From NCBI GenBank assembly GCA_015227615.1, contig JAALGZ010000070.1:59291-123290 (forward strand): a stretch of 64,000 nt of DNA, given 5' to 3'. A program made the translations under genes and the position numbers. Below, one piece after another: positions 20,150 through 32,387 of this stretch. The notes below the pieces were generated by a model, which had not been told where the DNA came from, ran no database searches, and saw nothing but the letters and a program-made list of their open reading frames with translations. Each line of letters begins with the position of its first letter. Position 1 is the stretch's first letter. Source of the stretch: Labyrinthula sp. Ha (taxonomy: Eukaryota; Sar; Bigyra; Labyrinthulida; Labyrinthulaceae).

Positions 20150-21759
20150 TTACAGCGTGTTGGAGATGATTTCCACAATCTGGACGGGTCCGGTCCACCT
20201 AGGGCGACACTTATCCTTATGGCCCGATTCAAATCCTTTCTCGGAGAGTAAAACGTAATCACCCGGGTGAAAGTTTATTGGTCTCAGTCGCTTATTTATC
20301 CTCTTGTTGGCTTGGTATCGGTACAACAGTCCCTTCCTATATGCATCCTCCCGGTAGCTTCTTATCCCCTCCTGTAGCTCCTCCGATATTCTTCTCAAGT
20401 TTTGTGCATCACGATCAGCTAGCTGCAGCATCTCACCTCCAATCAAAGATACCCTAGGCTTCACTCCCATCAACAATTCCACTGGGAATTTATTCCCTCC
20501 TCTACAGGTTAGCGGCGTGGAATTCAAAAAAAGCTTGCACCATCAAAATAACTTCACTCCAACGATTGGATGGCAATCCCAGTTCAGAAACAAGGGATCT
20601 CAAGTACCGAAGAACCTCTCGGTTCTGCACTTCGACCATACCAGCGGTCTGCGATATGTACGCTGCAGTTACTCGATGAGTACCGTTGCAGCTCCTCAGA
20701 AAATCATTCACCAACCGGTTAACAAAGTGGCTACCTTGATCGGTAACGAGTAAGAATTCAAACGCAAGATGGAAATGCGAGTGTCACTTCCATAGTGCCT
20801 TAACTACCTCCTTCACTTCTACCTTCTGACAGAAATATAATAAAATTGTTCGCGTTAAACTATCAATCACTGTAAGTATCCACCCTGACCTGTTAATGTA
20901 CAGGAAATCGCTAAATAATACTTGGCGTGCTTCTCTTCCAAATTCAGTAATATTCAAAGGTCTTTTTATGATTAGGGAGCGCCGCTGATAATGCAGACAC
21001 TGCTTCCTGAATCTCTTCAGCGTTTGCAGAAATAACCCTTTCAATCCCTTCTCAATAGAATAATGTTTCCTAATAAATTCAGCTTCCCGTTTCTCAGCCC
21101 CATGGTTGAAGACTACATGCGCATGCACTATAGCATATGGAATCAGGTGTCTAGACAGAACTATCTTTCCTTTCTCTCTGCGTACTTCCCTCAGGTTCGC
21201 GTTATCAAGCTGATGTATCTTCAGAACAAACAATTCATCCATCACCCCCAAGATGTAGCAGGGCTACGATTCCTACTGGAGTGCCTCCCGCTCACATGAA
21301 AGCTGTCTACTAATTTCCAATATCCTTCCTCTGCACGAGTCACTATTTTCACTGCGATCTGTTCCTCCCCAGTGACCTCTGGGTTCATCCAGCGACTGAT
21401 GATGTCTGGAGGAATATTTCTGTAGCCAGGTAAATGATACACCTTCAGGTTCATGGTCGTAAAATTGGGTGCTCAACGACCTAGTCGTGCAGCGTAAGCT
21501 TTTATGTGAACCTGTTTTGGTGACAATATTCCCACCAAGTTCCGATGATCCGTGAACAGGATCGTTTCGCGGAAATTATACAGCAAATAATAAGGGAACT
21601 TTTAAGGGCTACCACCACTGGAAACAATTCTTTCGAACTTATGTGCCTGTCGAATGCTGACCCTTTAAAGGTCCCGATAGTCATGGAAATAATTCTGATG
21701 TTCGAAGCGTACGGATTCTCGATGTTTACTTCTTCTTCTGTTTGGGCCAGAATTAGACT
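20150..21759 (-). pseudogene. RNase H and integrase of element C, several frameshifts
   Basis: RNase H pieces follow RT: SSKELFPVVVALK (about 21640) and NIPPDIISRW (about 21410). Integrase begins with HAHVVFNHGAEKR and QCLHYQ, where the last zinc-binding Cys is replaced by Tyr. The first catalytic Asp is in LFSDFLYI, the second near 20740, and the Glu in MVEVQNREVL (20650 region). The C-terminal part to 20150 includes the GDYVLLSEKG segment seen before chromodomains in this lineage. At least three frame changes are visible. Confidence 0.7.
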
Positions 21760-23082
21760 CTAGTAAAAATCGCTAGCATCGCAGAAAATGTAGGTAGGTT
21801 CCAGATGATTGTAATGGCCTAGAGTTCGATACAATGATTTTTTCAGCGCCTCTTTCAGTTGTTCAAAGGCTTTTTTCATCTCATCCGTCCATTTTATTAA
21901 CAACTTCTTCCTTTCTAGTGTTTCGATCTTCCCCGCTACACTGCAGTTCTTTGTTATTCTGTGGTGTAACTTAGAAAATCCTGGTAAAATAGAACAAAGG
22001 AAGTTGGCCGTGTAAATGAACTGGGCTAACTCATGCACGTATTTTGGATTCGCCCGAGATAATAGCTCATCTACATATGAACGGTCATACTGGTCTCCGA
22101 AACCATCCACTTTCCTTCCACAGAAGGTAGCAAATAAGCCCACCAGGTGACATTTATCCACATTCAGTCGTAAATTCAATTCTGCTATTCTTTTCAGGTA
22201 TCTTTCCAATATTTTGAATAATTCTTCTTGTGATGTAGCCATAATGACGGTATCATCAATCCATTGCATACAGTTCCTTGGCCATATTTCAGCTTTTAAT
22301 AGTACATCGTAGATCTGGCGCATGCTGAACAACGATGGCGTGTTGCTCCATCCCTGAGGCGCTCCTTTAAAACTATATGCCACCCCTGACGGGGTAGTGA
22401 AAGTAAATAAACGCCCTGTTTCCATTGTGCAAGGCAAATAATCGAAGCCCGAAAATAAATCAAAGGAACCAAAAAACTTCATCTTCCGCGCCCGCAACAG
22501 CTGTACTTCTATCTTTGGCAAACTATTACTCACCTTCTGCGTTATTCTGTTAAGTGGGTGGAAATCAACCACCAGCCTAAACTTCTTAGGCCCTTTTTCC
22601 GGTACAACCAGTACCGCCATTGCCGTAGTCGGGTTGTTGTTAACCCGAATGATGCCGGCCTTTAGCATCTGCTTAAGCCTACGATCAAGAAATTCTTCCT
22701 GTTTGTAGCCTAGTGGGCGCTGGTTTAATACACCTACCGACTTACCCTCCATGATATTACATTCAATTGAAGGTAAGCTACTCAATACAGTAGGAAACTC
22801 TCCATCTCCAAACGAACCACTGTATTTCACAAATAGGGATGTAAATCTTGTTCTCCACACCTCAGAATTGTTGAAGACTTTAGGATCCAAAGAGCTCATC
22901 ATTGTTAACAACTTAGCTGCTATTCTTTTTTTATCCTCCTCACGGCTTACGCCCAGATTAGCTTCAACATCAATCTTCCCATCATTGTCAAAATCTTCCT
23001 CTTCATTCTCTGGATCGAAATTAACTGGTTCTTCTGAGCAGAGTTTCACGGGCCAAGATATTGCCCTAACTATCTGTTCGAA
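21760..23082 (-). pseudogene. Reverse transcriptase of element C
   Basis: A continuous 429-residue frame (23049-21760) stays in phase with the protease upstream. RT motifs are FRLVVDFHPLNR, FFGSFDLFSGFDYL and MQWIDDTVIM, with the catalytic Asp pair intact and Trp in place of the usual Tyr. APQGWSNTPSLF corresponds to the template-grip motif. The frame ends with the beginning of RNase H (FCDASDFY). The core RT appears intact. Confidence 0.82.
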
Positions 23083-23853
23083 TTATTTCTCTGGAGGCAA
23101 AATATATTCCACATCATCATCATCTTTTTCCACTTCAAACTCTTCTAGCTTTAAGACTCTCTCATCCTTCCATTCCTCCATCTCTCTAAACCAGTTAACA
23201 TCTTTCTTGTACATTGCGGTTACTCTCTTCACAGTAGCCACTTCCTCCAAGAACCAATCCACTAGTGGATAGCTCTGCTCTATCACCTTCACTTCTTCCT
23301 TGTTCGTTTGCATCTTATTCCTCAAAGTCGAAATCGGGTCTAAACAACGACATCTCAGAACGTCATTTCCAATTATTATATCGTCCCATTTTTCAACTTC
23401 TAAAATCATAGCGTAAACATTCGGCAAAATATATGTAGTAGCATCAATAAAAATTTTCACCTTTTTCATGTACCCAACCTCATGCACTTAATATTGAGAT
23501 CCAACTGCCGCAACTACCTTCACAGAGTTCCTTAGTTTAACTACCTCCGTACAGAATTTTTTCAACCTGGAGTTGATAGCGCTTCTGAAAGCACCACTAT
23601 CCAACAAGGCAAAAAACATCTCATCTCCTCCATTGATTCTTACCTTAACTTCCGCATCCATCTGCACCCTGTTATATCTAACTATCTTAGGGCCATCCTT
23701 AAAACTCTTCTCTACTCTACTCGCCACAGTATTTCTCTCCACTAAACAGTTCATCATGATGTCATTTCCAAACAAATCGTTAGCGTGTTGAATTTGATCA
23801 ACCTCATAATCCTCTCCCTCTTTGATTTCATTCAACTGAATTATTTTTGTATC
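23083..23853 (-). pseudogene. Aspartic protease of element C, one in-frame stop
   Basis: FALLDSGAFRSAI (about 23600) carries the D-S-G catalytic motif; after an in-frame TAA at 23488 the second half contains DIIIGNDVL, the C-terminal protease motif. It lies between Gag and RT in the ordinary Gypsy order, in contrast to elements A and B. Confidence 0.75.
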
Positions 23854-24061
23854 TTAAGAACGTTTACTTTCATCTATGGATATTTGTGTTTGGTTCATTG
23901 CCTCTGTCAGACCCGTAATAATATAAGCATTATCCCTATCTTGCTCAATGCCAGCAACATTATTATTCTCATGTGTTTCTCGTTTCTGATCCTCCTTCTT
24001 CTTTTTCCACTTCTTAATATATTTGTCCCATCTTTCATTAAGTATTCTCACACTAGGCCGT

Positions 24062-24865
24062 TCATATCTCGGCTTGCCATGTTTTTTTCAACCAGCATCT
24101 TGCTTCATGATGCCCAAAGGAAAAACAGTAAAGGCATAAATATTTCTCTTGAAACCTGCACTCCCCACCATAATCGGTTTTCTTGACAGCTATCCTCGTA
24201 ACGTTCATTTCCTTTGCCCTCGCTATCACGTGTTCCGGGGGTATGCAAGACATAATATATTTTTTGAGGTTTTTCCTATCTTTACTTTTCAGATCATTCC
24301 TGGTCTCCAAATCCTTGTGTCTCACCCAAATGTAATTAGGGAGTATTGAGAATATGGCCTTCGCTTTCTGCTTGGGTTTGATTTCTGCACTAGGCGGTAA
24401 TTCCGCAACTAACTTGCTCACTTTGATGAAAATCAATTCCACAGCTTCTTCGGGTTCGATATCTTCTATGAACTCTACATATTTTTTGATCATCTCTCCT
24501 ATGGTTAAATCTTCTCTGATCTTATTCTTTTTCAATTTCTCCTTCAAGTATTTTATGATACTCTCATTAGATACCGTTTTCCCCAACGCTTCCATTGCTT
24601 CGTAAGCTTTAAAAGAAATTCTTTGCTTTAATTTAACCACAGTCTTTTGTTGATCTCTCAAACGTTTGTATTGGTCTTAAAATTTCTCAAACCCTTCGAC
24701 CGAAAAGTCTCCAAGTTCCTCTATCTCGGGAGTTTAATTTACTAAAGTTCCCATAAGGGTGATTAATATTTTCACATGATCTTCGTTTAATTCTTGTAGC
24801 ATCTTCTTCATTTGAGCTTGATTCATCGCTCTAGGAGTAGTCTCTTTCTTTTCCACTCCACTCAT
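24062..24865 (-). pseudogene. Gag of element C (capsid and zinc knuckle), two in-frame stops
   Basis: It starts at ATG 24865 (MSGVEKKE) and is in phase to 24062 with two TAA codons near 24735 and 24680. Near its end it has a conserved YIMSCIPPEHV segment also seen in D and G, then a zinc knuckle CLYCFSFGHHEARC of the type C-x2-C-x3-G-H-x4-C. A 65-residue highly charged linker (24051-23854) in another frame leads to protease. Confidence 0.75.
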
Positions 24866-24973
24866 AATTTCAGACCCTTAATAGAATATCACTTGGTTTC
24901 TTCTTATTCCACTTCTTAAAAACTTCTCTGTATAAAATTCACCTTAGTTCCAGGAAATTTTTCAATATTGCAA

Positions 24974-25342
24974 TGTTGATGTTTTCCGTCCTTGTAAATA
25001 AGTAAAAAAAGACGCGTGCAACCAGAACGTGTGAACGCAAAGATATTATAAGCAGTAAAGTGTATTATTGACAGTAAAGTATCCAAATATAGCTCCAAAA
25101 ACAGTAAATAGTGAACGAAGACTTTCTTTATTTCAAACTTGACTTTTATTACCACCAATAACGGCTATATTTCACTGTTTCAAATTGCACTTAATGACGT
25201 GTTCATATGACACTAGTTCCCATAAATCATGAATATCACAGCTGCATAAATATGCACCCTTATTTCAAAATCAAGTCAGCTCAGTTATCACATCAATCGG
25301 AAATAAAGTGACACTTTCTGATAAACCTGTTTCTATTCAACA
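24974..25342 (-). repeat. 5' LTR of element C
   Basis: It pairs with 17984-18353. The Gag ATG is 109 bp downstream of its inner edge (24974). Confidence 0.85.
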
Positions 25343-25364
25343 AAAGTGAATATACAGTAGAATT

Positions 25365-26042
25365 TATTGCACTTCACGTCTTCTAAATGTATGTACTTAA
25401 GACTTCAGCGGAAAGAAATATGCGACTTGACCAGTAAACTTCAAACAATAGATAATAGAAATATAAATCCTAACTTTGTATGTAAAAAATTCGCTTACGA
25501 ATAAAGACTTCTTCTTTTATATTAAAAAAACTTCTTCAAATTATTCGTGTTAACGGCTTATTTATTTCAAAGACTAACTATTCCAAAGATGCTAAATATG
25601 ATATATTTCCAAGTATTTCTGATACCAAATTATGCTATTTTAGTAGGTAACTATAGTGTTTTACTTCCTACAAATCCATCTCACATTATCTCACTTCAAT
25701 CGTGATTAACGGTACTCCACTTCAAATCCATATCAACCAATGTCACGTAATGTAAATTCATAGCATAAAAACATCAATAAAATGCACACCCTCATATAGC
25801 ATCACGGGCAAAAATATCACCAAATACGAAAGTAAAAAGACAACAAATATATCCCCAAATCATATAAAAATGACAAAATCTTCCAGAAAACATCACAGAA
25901 AGTGTCATAAACATCCTATCGCCATTGTAAATATAACGAGTAACTCTCATATAACAAAAGTAAAGTTTCTTTGAACCAAAAATCGTATCTCACGCTTAAG
26001 AATCCTCGTAAGCTAAAAAATATAACAGTGGAACACACAACA
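25365..26042 (-). repeat. 3' LTR of element D
   Basis: Near-identical to 32388-33069; differences are mostly single substitutions and short A-run indels. Confidence 0.9.
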
Positions 26043-26150
26043 TTGCCCCTTACAGCATAACATGTTTTAGAGTTCGTTTCCTAAAGTAAATTAGTTTTCC
26101 CTTAAGTTGTTTTTCCTACCAAATAATTCCAGGAAAAGAGCATTTTTTGT

Positions 26151-26610
26151 TCAATTCTTTTCAAGTAACTCATATAATTCAATTGGTTTTTCAGAATTTC
26201 CAGTGCGTCTTCCATATAAGATTTCCTTGCCTAAAGATCTAGTAAGCAACACTTCTGGTAAATTGCCTTTAACACCCAAAATAAATTCTTCTGTACATCT
26301 CATGTTAAGATTCCTTAAAGTTGACAAAATCTTATCATACCTGTTTGTCTTAACCCAAATGAACCTACCCATTTTTCGTTTTCCGTTTTTCAGAAATAAG
26401 ATTTCCACTACTTTCTTCTTTCCTCTTACTAACCACACACAGAATAAAGCGTTCTCTATAACCCTGTTTAGATCTTATTCTCCAATTTCAATTTCGCTCA
26501 TCGTAGTGTATGATACTGCAGGGCCTCTGATTGAATCTCCAGAGAATTCTCTCCGAGGAGGATCTATAACTACAATATCATATTTTTCTTCTGCATGAAG
26601 AAGAGAGTCT
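26151..26610 (-). pseudogene. MT-A70-type methyltransferase domain of element D
   Basis: YDIVVIDPPR (motif at 26553-26564) replaces the final aromatic residue of DPPW/Y with Arg. It is followed by SIRGP, YTTMSE, a stop, then the frame 26438-26151 with FIWVKTN, CTEEFILGVKG and GNSEKPIELYELLE. The aromatic residue of this motif normally packs on the target adenine, so DPPR is unlikely to be fully active. Confidence 0.65.
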
Positions 26611-27099
26611 CGTACCTCATCAGAATAAAAGCTTCCAATACTTCCTGCTCCCCATTTGAATACAATGCAATTCAGTTTTTTTAGTCAATTTTTAACAGAT
26701 TCGGAGTCTTACATCGTTCCACACTAAAATCTTCAGTTTTTTAGGGAATATTCTTACCACTCTCTATCATATACTCTAACTTATCCATAGCATCTGAAAT
26801 ATCCTTTTCTCTTTTCCTTAAATCACTCCATAAAGTTTTCAAAAATTACAAAAATCTTTTCGTGATCCTGAATATTTCAGAAAATAAAAGGATAAATCTG
26901 CGTCAATTTTTCTAATATATTTCAACATCTGCTGTACACCATAAGCGTATGTAAGGTTAATGACTTGCAGCTTAATCTCTTTCTCCTTCTAACATACTTC
27001 TTCATGTTGTTTTGCATATTTCCTTTTAAATAAATACTTCATCATCAAAGCTTGTTTGCTACTTATAGGCTTCTTATGAATATAATATTGTTCTCCAGT

Positions 27100-27760
27100 A
27101 AAACGAAAATTATCCTACCTCAAAATATTAACATCTAAATATAATCCATGACAGAATTTTAAACTTTGTCTTCCTGTCAACTTCTGCAACTTAGTATAAA
27201 TCTGTTGCTTATTCTTACCTGAGACAACTCCTTCAACCCAGCAAAATCATCAAAACCTATACTTAAAGTACCTTGCCTCAAAGCCTCTGTTTCAAAATTA
27301 GACCAGTAGAATCTTTGCCACTCTCCTGTAGCATTTATTATAATTTTCTCATAAACCAACTTTTTAGGATAAGATGATTCCTCTGTAGAACCCATAGTAT
27401 ATAGAGCTCTCACACCAGCATCAACTTCAAACTTATCAGGATATAAAACTTTTAAATATTGAAAAAGGTCCCTCCTCAAAGATCCAGGGTTTTTTAAAAT
27501 AAGCTCTTCAACTAGCTAAGGAATATCTTTGTACATCGTAGTTACTGGCTCGTGTGTATTTTTGGACTTACTAAAACCACGCCAGCGTACCTCAAAAGTT
27601 AAATTCTTTTCATCTTCCTTCACAAGTTTATCTAAACTTTTAACTTCAAGTGTTTCTTTATCCATGGAATAAGTTAGTTTAGTAGGTGGGTTGGGTAAAA
27701 ACCACACAGGAGCAAAGGGAATAAGTAAGGTGGAATGCCTAACTTTTGTCTTTCCGTCCA
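27100..27760 (-). pseudogene. Chromodomain and SANT-like remnants of element D
   Basis: The chromodomain remnant (about 27700-27516) reads LEVKSLDKL...FEVRWRGFSKSKNTHEP. The frame 27479-27177 then ends in a SANT-like segment (GFDDFAGLKELS). In an adjacent frame (27225-27120) KNKQQIYTKLQ and RQSLKFCHGL match the module seen in C, G and H. Stops and frame changes separate these pieces. Confidence 0.6.
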
Positions 27761-28760
27761 CATCCTGCACCTCATAAATGTGCTCAGTAATGACCCCGGG
27801 GATTTGACATGGCTCGCACCACCGTGGTTTAGCTTTGTCTTTGCTACCTGATGCTACTTCTTTTTCAGATAACCAGACTTGTTCTACCGGGTGGAAGAAT
27901 ATCGTTTTAGCGTTTCCACTTCTTCTCAAGTTATTCTTGGCTCTGTATTCTAGTCCACAGATACTTGCTTTCTCTTGTAATGCCATTAACTTCGCACGAA
28001 AATCCACCGCAGCCCTCTCTAACTTCTTGAAACCAGCTCTTTCCATGTTCTTATATACACTACCTAAATCACATCTCTTTTCATCTGTTCTAATCATAAG
28101 TTGTAGCGGTGACAACTTAGGTTCCATACAAGTAAGAGAGACTGATTTATGAATGTTTGAATCATTGGTAAAATATCGGGCCAATCTTCATTTCCAAGGT
28201 AAAACTCGCTAAGTAAAGTTCGTAAATGCCTAAGATCTCTTTGTTCTGAGCTTCGGTAGCGCCAGCAGTATGCGACACATACGTCGCAGTGAACTTGTGT
28301 ACACAACCGCTATCCTTTAAAAAATTTTCAACTACACATGTGGTAAAATGGTGACCCCTGTCCGTCACCAGGGTAAACCGATCCCTTTATTGAAACACAC
28401 TTTTCTAGTCCCATAATATAGAGACCAATTGATCTGTGGTTGCTTTCCTAAAATATCTTAAAATAGTTGTTCTGGTAAGGCTGTCAACCAGAGTTAATCT
28501 CCAACCTTTTGAATTAATATAGAGGAAGTCAGATAAGAGTACTTCCCCAGCTTTTGCAATCTATTCCATTGTATTGAAAGGGCGTCTTACTATCAAGCTC
28601 GGCTTTTGAAAATGCGTTCCCTGCCATTTAAAAGCACGGTGAACCTCATTAAATAAAGTTTCAGTTCTTTTTCAATAAAATAATTCTTTTTTATGAAACC
28701 AGTTTTTGTCATCTTTGATCCATGGTTGTACTAAATATGGGTATGAAGCAATACAAATTG
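27760..28760 (-). pseudogene. Integrase of element D, broken
   Basis: Fragments include a LVTDRGHHF-like second catalytic Asp region (about 28365), TAAYVS/ATEAQNKE carrying the Glu (about 28250), and NPLSC-like and VWLSEKE segments typical of the integrase C-terminus in this lineage. The HHCC region near 28700-28800 is badly degraded. Confidence 0.55.
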
Positions 28761-28967
28761 TATCATAGACTTAGTGATTACCAACTTGCCATCCTTCTTA
28801 AATAGTCTTTGAACACATTTCTTGTTGTCTTTAGCTTGCAGCTTCAATAGAAGATCGTCATCTATATTCTGCCATCCAATATCCAGAAGATTCAGACTTC
28901 CAGGATGTCGCGGCAGAACATGTAACAGGTCAATAGATCTCCAAAAATAAATCTCTGTACTCCTATC

Positions 28968-30560
28968 CTAACTTCTAGATATAGCTTTGCAAATAACGTC
29001 CAAGACCATTCCATCATCTCTATACTTCGGATTCAACCATATTGACAAACAATCTGCAGGGATGTTATGATAGCCATCAAAGTGATGAACTATCAGATTC
29101 AGCTCCATAAATTCCGTTGCCCACCTGCTAAGACTTGAAGCGTGGGTCTTAAGTTTGGTCTCTTTTGGGTTCAACACTTATACTAAGTTTTTGTGGTCAG
29201 TGAAAAGGACCTTTTCTTTGATGTTGTATCTCAAGTAATATAGAACTTCTTTGCTGATATTAATACAGGAAATAACTCTTTGCTAGAAATATGCCAGTTT
29301 AACGACGACCCACCAAGACTTCCTGAACCCATAGCGATGACTCTGAAATTACTAAGAGATGGGTTTATTCTGTCCACCTTCTCTGCGGTCTGGGTAATGA
29401 ATAAACTATAAAATTTATCGCAAGCATCAGTAAAAAGGTAAACATCCTCTTCAGGCTCACAATATCCCAAAGAGTGAGTCATAGACTCTTTTATCGCCTC
29501 GATCATGTGGTCATAGGACTTATTCATCTCCTCAGTCCAATCTACAACCAACTTCATTCTTTCTAAATTCTTCAGCTTACCTGTGACCTTATTACTACCC
29601 AATAGTAATTTGCGAATTCTTGAGAACCCTGGCATCGATGCAGAAATAAAACTTGCAGTGTAGAAGAGTTGTGCAAATTCATGAAGATATACAGGTTTTA
29701 CCCTGTCAAGTAGACCTTTGGCATAGCAGCTATAAAACTTCCAGCCGTCCTTATCTACTTCTCTGCCATAAAATTTTAACCTGTTCGACATCAATTCACA
29801 TTTCTCTAGATTCAGCTTTAAATTCTTTCTTTTAATCTGCTGTAAAAATCTCGACGTATTATCATAGAGTTCCTGTAATGTATTCCCCATGATAATAGAG
29901 TCGTCAATCTATTGCAAGAATTTCTTTGGCTAAAGTTCACAAGGCATCAAAGCTTCTTCAATCTGTCTCATAGAAAATAAACTAGGGACATTACACCAAC
30001 CCTGTGGGGCTCCTAGGAATAAATAGGATACTCCCCAAGGTGTAGTGAACGTAAAATACTCTCCTGATTGCTCCTCGCAAGCTAAATAGTCGGAGCCAGA
30101 AAGCAAATCGAGTCCATCGAAAATTTATTTCCCTTCACCCTGTCTAACTGGACATTAATTTTTGGTAAAGTGTTAGTGACTTTCTTAGTCACCCTATTCA
30201 AAGGCTTGAAATCCACCACTAGCCTAAAGCGTTTAGGTTCTTTTTTGGTACTACTAAAACACTAATGGCGATGGTAGGATTTTTATTGACCTGTATAATT
30301 CCTGCACGTAACATTTGCTCAATTCGTTTAAATAAAAAATCTTCCCGCTCTTGCCCCAATGGGAATTCTTTCTGAACCCCTACATAAATTCCTTACAGAA
30401 TATCGCAGCAGATCGGATGTATGTCCGATAACTGCGTATAGCTTTCCGAATCTCCGAATGCTTCGGGGTTCCCAGCGAACAGATTCTGAGACTTCGTTTT
30501 CCATATAGCAGAACCTTCAAAATTGTCGAGCGGTAACTCTGCCACTTTTTTTTTAAAAAC
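28968..30560 (-). pseudogene. Reverse transcriptase and RNase H of element D, broken
   Basis: RT pieces are visible: FRLVVDFKPLNR, and the IDDSII catalytic loop near 29900, where the preceding Trp codon has become a stop. The frame 29890-29231 continues through the thumb into RNase H with LFTDACDKFYSL and SSKELFPVL. The frame 29177-28968 supplies NIPADCLSIWLNP. The Asp pair itself survives, but the chain is interrupted several times. Confidence 0.65.
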
Positions 30561-30858
30561 CAACTCCTTTATGCGCTGGTCATCTTCTTTCTTATCTGAA
30601 ATATCAGCCCCGCGCCTACGTCAACATTTTCCATTCCTAAGAACTCATCCTCTTTGGGCCAATCCCATCCGAAAACTTCTGGAGGTATCCCATTCTTGTT
30701 ACAGAGGTACTCTTCCTGTAGTCCAATGGAATTCACCTCTACCGACTCTTTACCTACCACATTCACAAACCATTGTGCCAGGTTAGTTCTAACTTTGCCC
30801 GGCTTCTATTCCCCCATTCTTCTTTCCAAAGCACTGAGGGGATCCAATCCATATCGGC

Positions 30859-31302
30859 TTAAAATGTCATTTTATAGAATAATATAGCCCATTCAGGAAC
30901 TTCTAGGATTATAAGATCGACATCTTTTGGCTTAAACGTATTTAAACCGGGGTTTTCGCTTTTAAAATCCATTTCTATAACAAGTCCTACTTCATGTATC
31001 GGGTATACTACACCCCTGGCTGCTTGTACCCGAATGGGTTTATCCAAAGTCTTTAATTTATCATATCGACTTTTGTGTTTTCCATTCCTCACACTTCTAA
31101 ACTCACCTGAATCCAATAAACCCGTAAGATTTATCTCCAAAAACTCCACTCGAATAACTGAGTTATTTTTCACCGTTGCTATTTTATTCACTTCTCCGTC
31201 TCCTTCATCTACTCTCTGCAAAAAACTGCCAAATTTTATAGCACTGGCACTACATGCCTTTTTCCTTTCTTTCCAAGAGAAAAAAATCCCTAGGGCATTC
31301 AT
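30859..31302 (-). pseudogene. Aspartic protease of element D
   Basis: The frame contains GLLDSGEFRSV, with D-S-G followed by Glu where Ala or Thr is usual, then the conserved YPIHEVG segment aligned with C. The C-terminal glycine motif is degraded (DVDLIILEV). It is located between Gag and RT. Confidence 0.6.
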
Positions 31303-31499
31303 CGAGAGCTAATAACTGATTTTCCTCAAAGCAACTCTCAGTCATCTTTTCCAAGCCAATTTTCTCTACTTTCATATCAAGCTTCTTTGCAGAAATCACG
31401 TGACTCTTATTCTTCTTAGCCATGTATACTGCTAGTCTTTTTTTCTATTTTCTCTCGACCTGGAAAAGGTTCAGCAGGCTTCTTCGCCTTCAAAGCATA

Positions 31500-32288
31500 G
31501 CAGATTTTTTTGTGTGCCCGTAGGTCCAGTCGTTGTCGCGTAAATGCTCATCCACGTCCGGTAAATTCGTTTTTTTTGCCGGTACAGTAGACTTCACTGC
31601 ATGTTTCGGATTCTTCGTAGCCGCACCCAGCCCTGGCTTTCCCGCTTTCTTTCAGGCGTAAAACTCTTTTAATTCTTTCCTAATGTGCTTCGGCGGAATA
31701 CTCTTCAGCACATAACTCTTTAACTCAACATGATTCACTTCCATCAAGCACGGTTTCATGTTCAGGTCATCCTTCTTAACCCAAATATGGCTGGGAAGCA
31801 GATCCAAAATAGTTTCAGCTGTCTTCTTCGGTTTAATCTCTGCCTCTTCAGGAAGTAATCCCAACGCTTCATTTACTTCTTTTAACAGTATTTCAACTGC
31901 TTTTTCCCTCATTAATTCCACTTCTAAAAGTTATTTCCTGTTTTGAAAGTGCCTCAGCACTGCCAACCTCTTGCAGCATTATCTCCAAAGTTTTCTTTTT
32001 TAAAACCTGAATTATCTCTTCGTTGAAATTGATTTTCCCTAGATAGTCTAGCTGACTATATGCATCAGTATCCAGTCTATCCTTCATATTTATATATTTT
32101 CTTGTGCTCTTGATCTGTTTTTCATGTTTTCTGACAAATTTTTGCATCCTCTTTAAAGGAAAACTGTCCAAAACTTCAATGTTTGCGTTCATTCCCGCAA
32201 GAGAATTAAAGATTGCTTCAATTTGCTTTTGAGATTGTTCTTCCTGATTCAACAAAATTTCCTCAAACATTTTCATTATTTGCCCCAT
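31500..32288 (-). pseudogene. Gag of element D
   Basis: The frame 32288-31893 encodes a coiled-coil-like, glutamine/lysine-rich N-terminal region. The frame 31921-31652 contains the conserved YVLKSIPPKHI segment also present in C and G. A decayed basic, lysine-rich region toward 31500 occupies the knuckle position. Frames are shifted relative to each other. Confidence 0.6.
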
Positions 32289-32387
32289 ATTAAGGGGTCT
32301 ATCCGTTATGTTTATTTTCTCTTATCAATCAAATATCTGGTAGCTCAAAAAGTTTTAAAAGTTCTCCTCAGCTTCACGGTATAGCAA

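Larger units (their letters stand above)
17984..25342 (-). mobile_element. Ty3/Gypsy-like element C with C-terminal MT-A70 domain
   Basis: Its LTRs are 24974-25342 (5', 369 bp) and 17984-18353 (3', 370 bp), with TGTTGA...TCAACA ends and a 4-bp target duplication AAAG on both sides (17980-17983 and 25343-25346). Order on the minus strand: Gag, protease, RT, RNase H, integrase, chromodomain, SANT-like, MT-A70. A run of G on the coding strand (C-run at 18354-18364) next to the 3' LTR serves as polypurine tract. The element is inserted just upstream of the second AAA copy; joining its flanks recovers sequence like that upstream of the intact AAA gene. Confidence 0.85.

Noticed and set aside
22751-23272. 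Plus-strand 173-codon open frame opposite element C
   Set aside because: It is antisense to the protease-RT coding region, serine-rich by mirror composition and without domain features.
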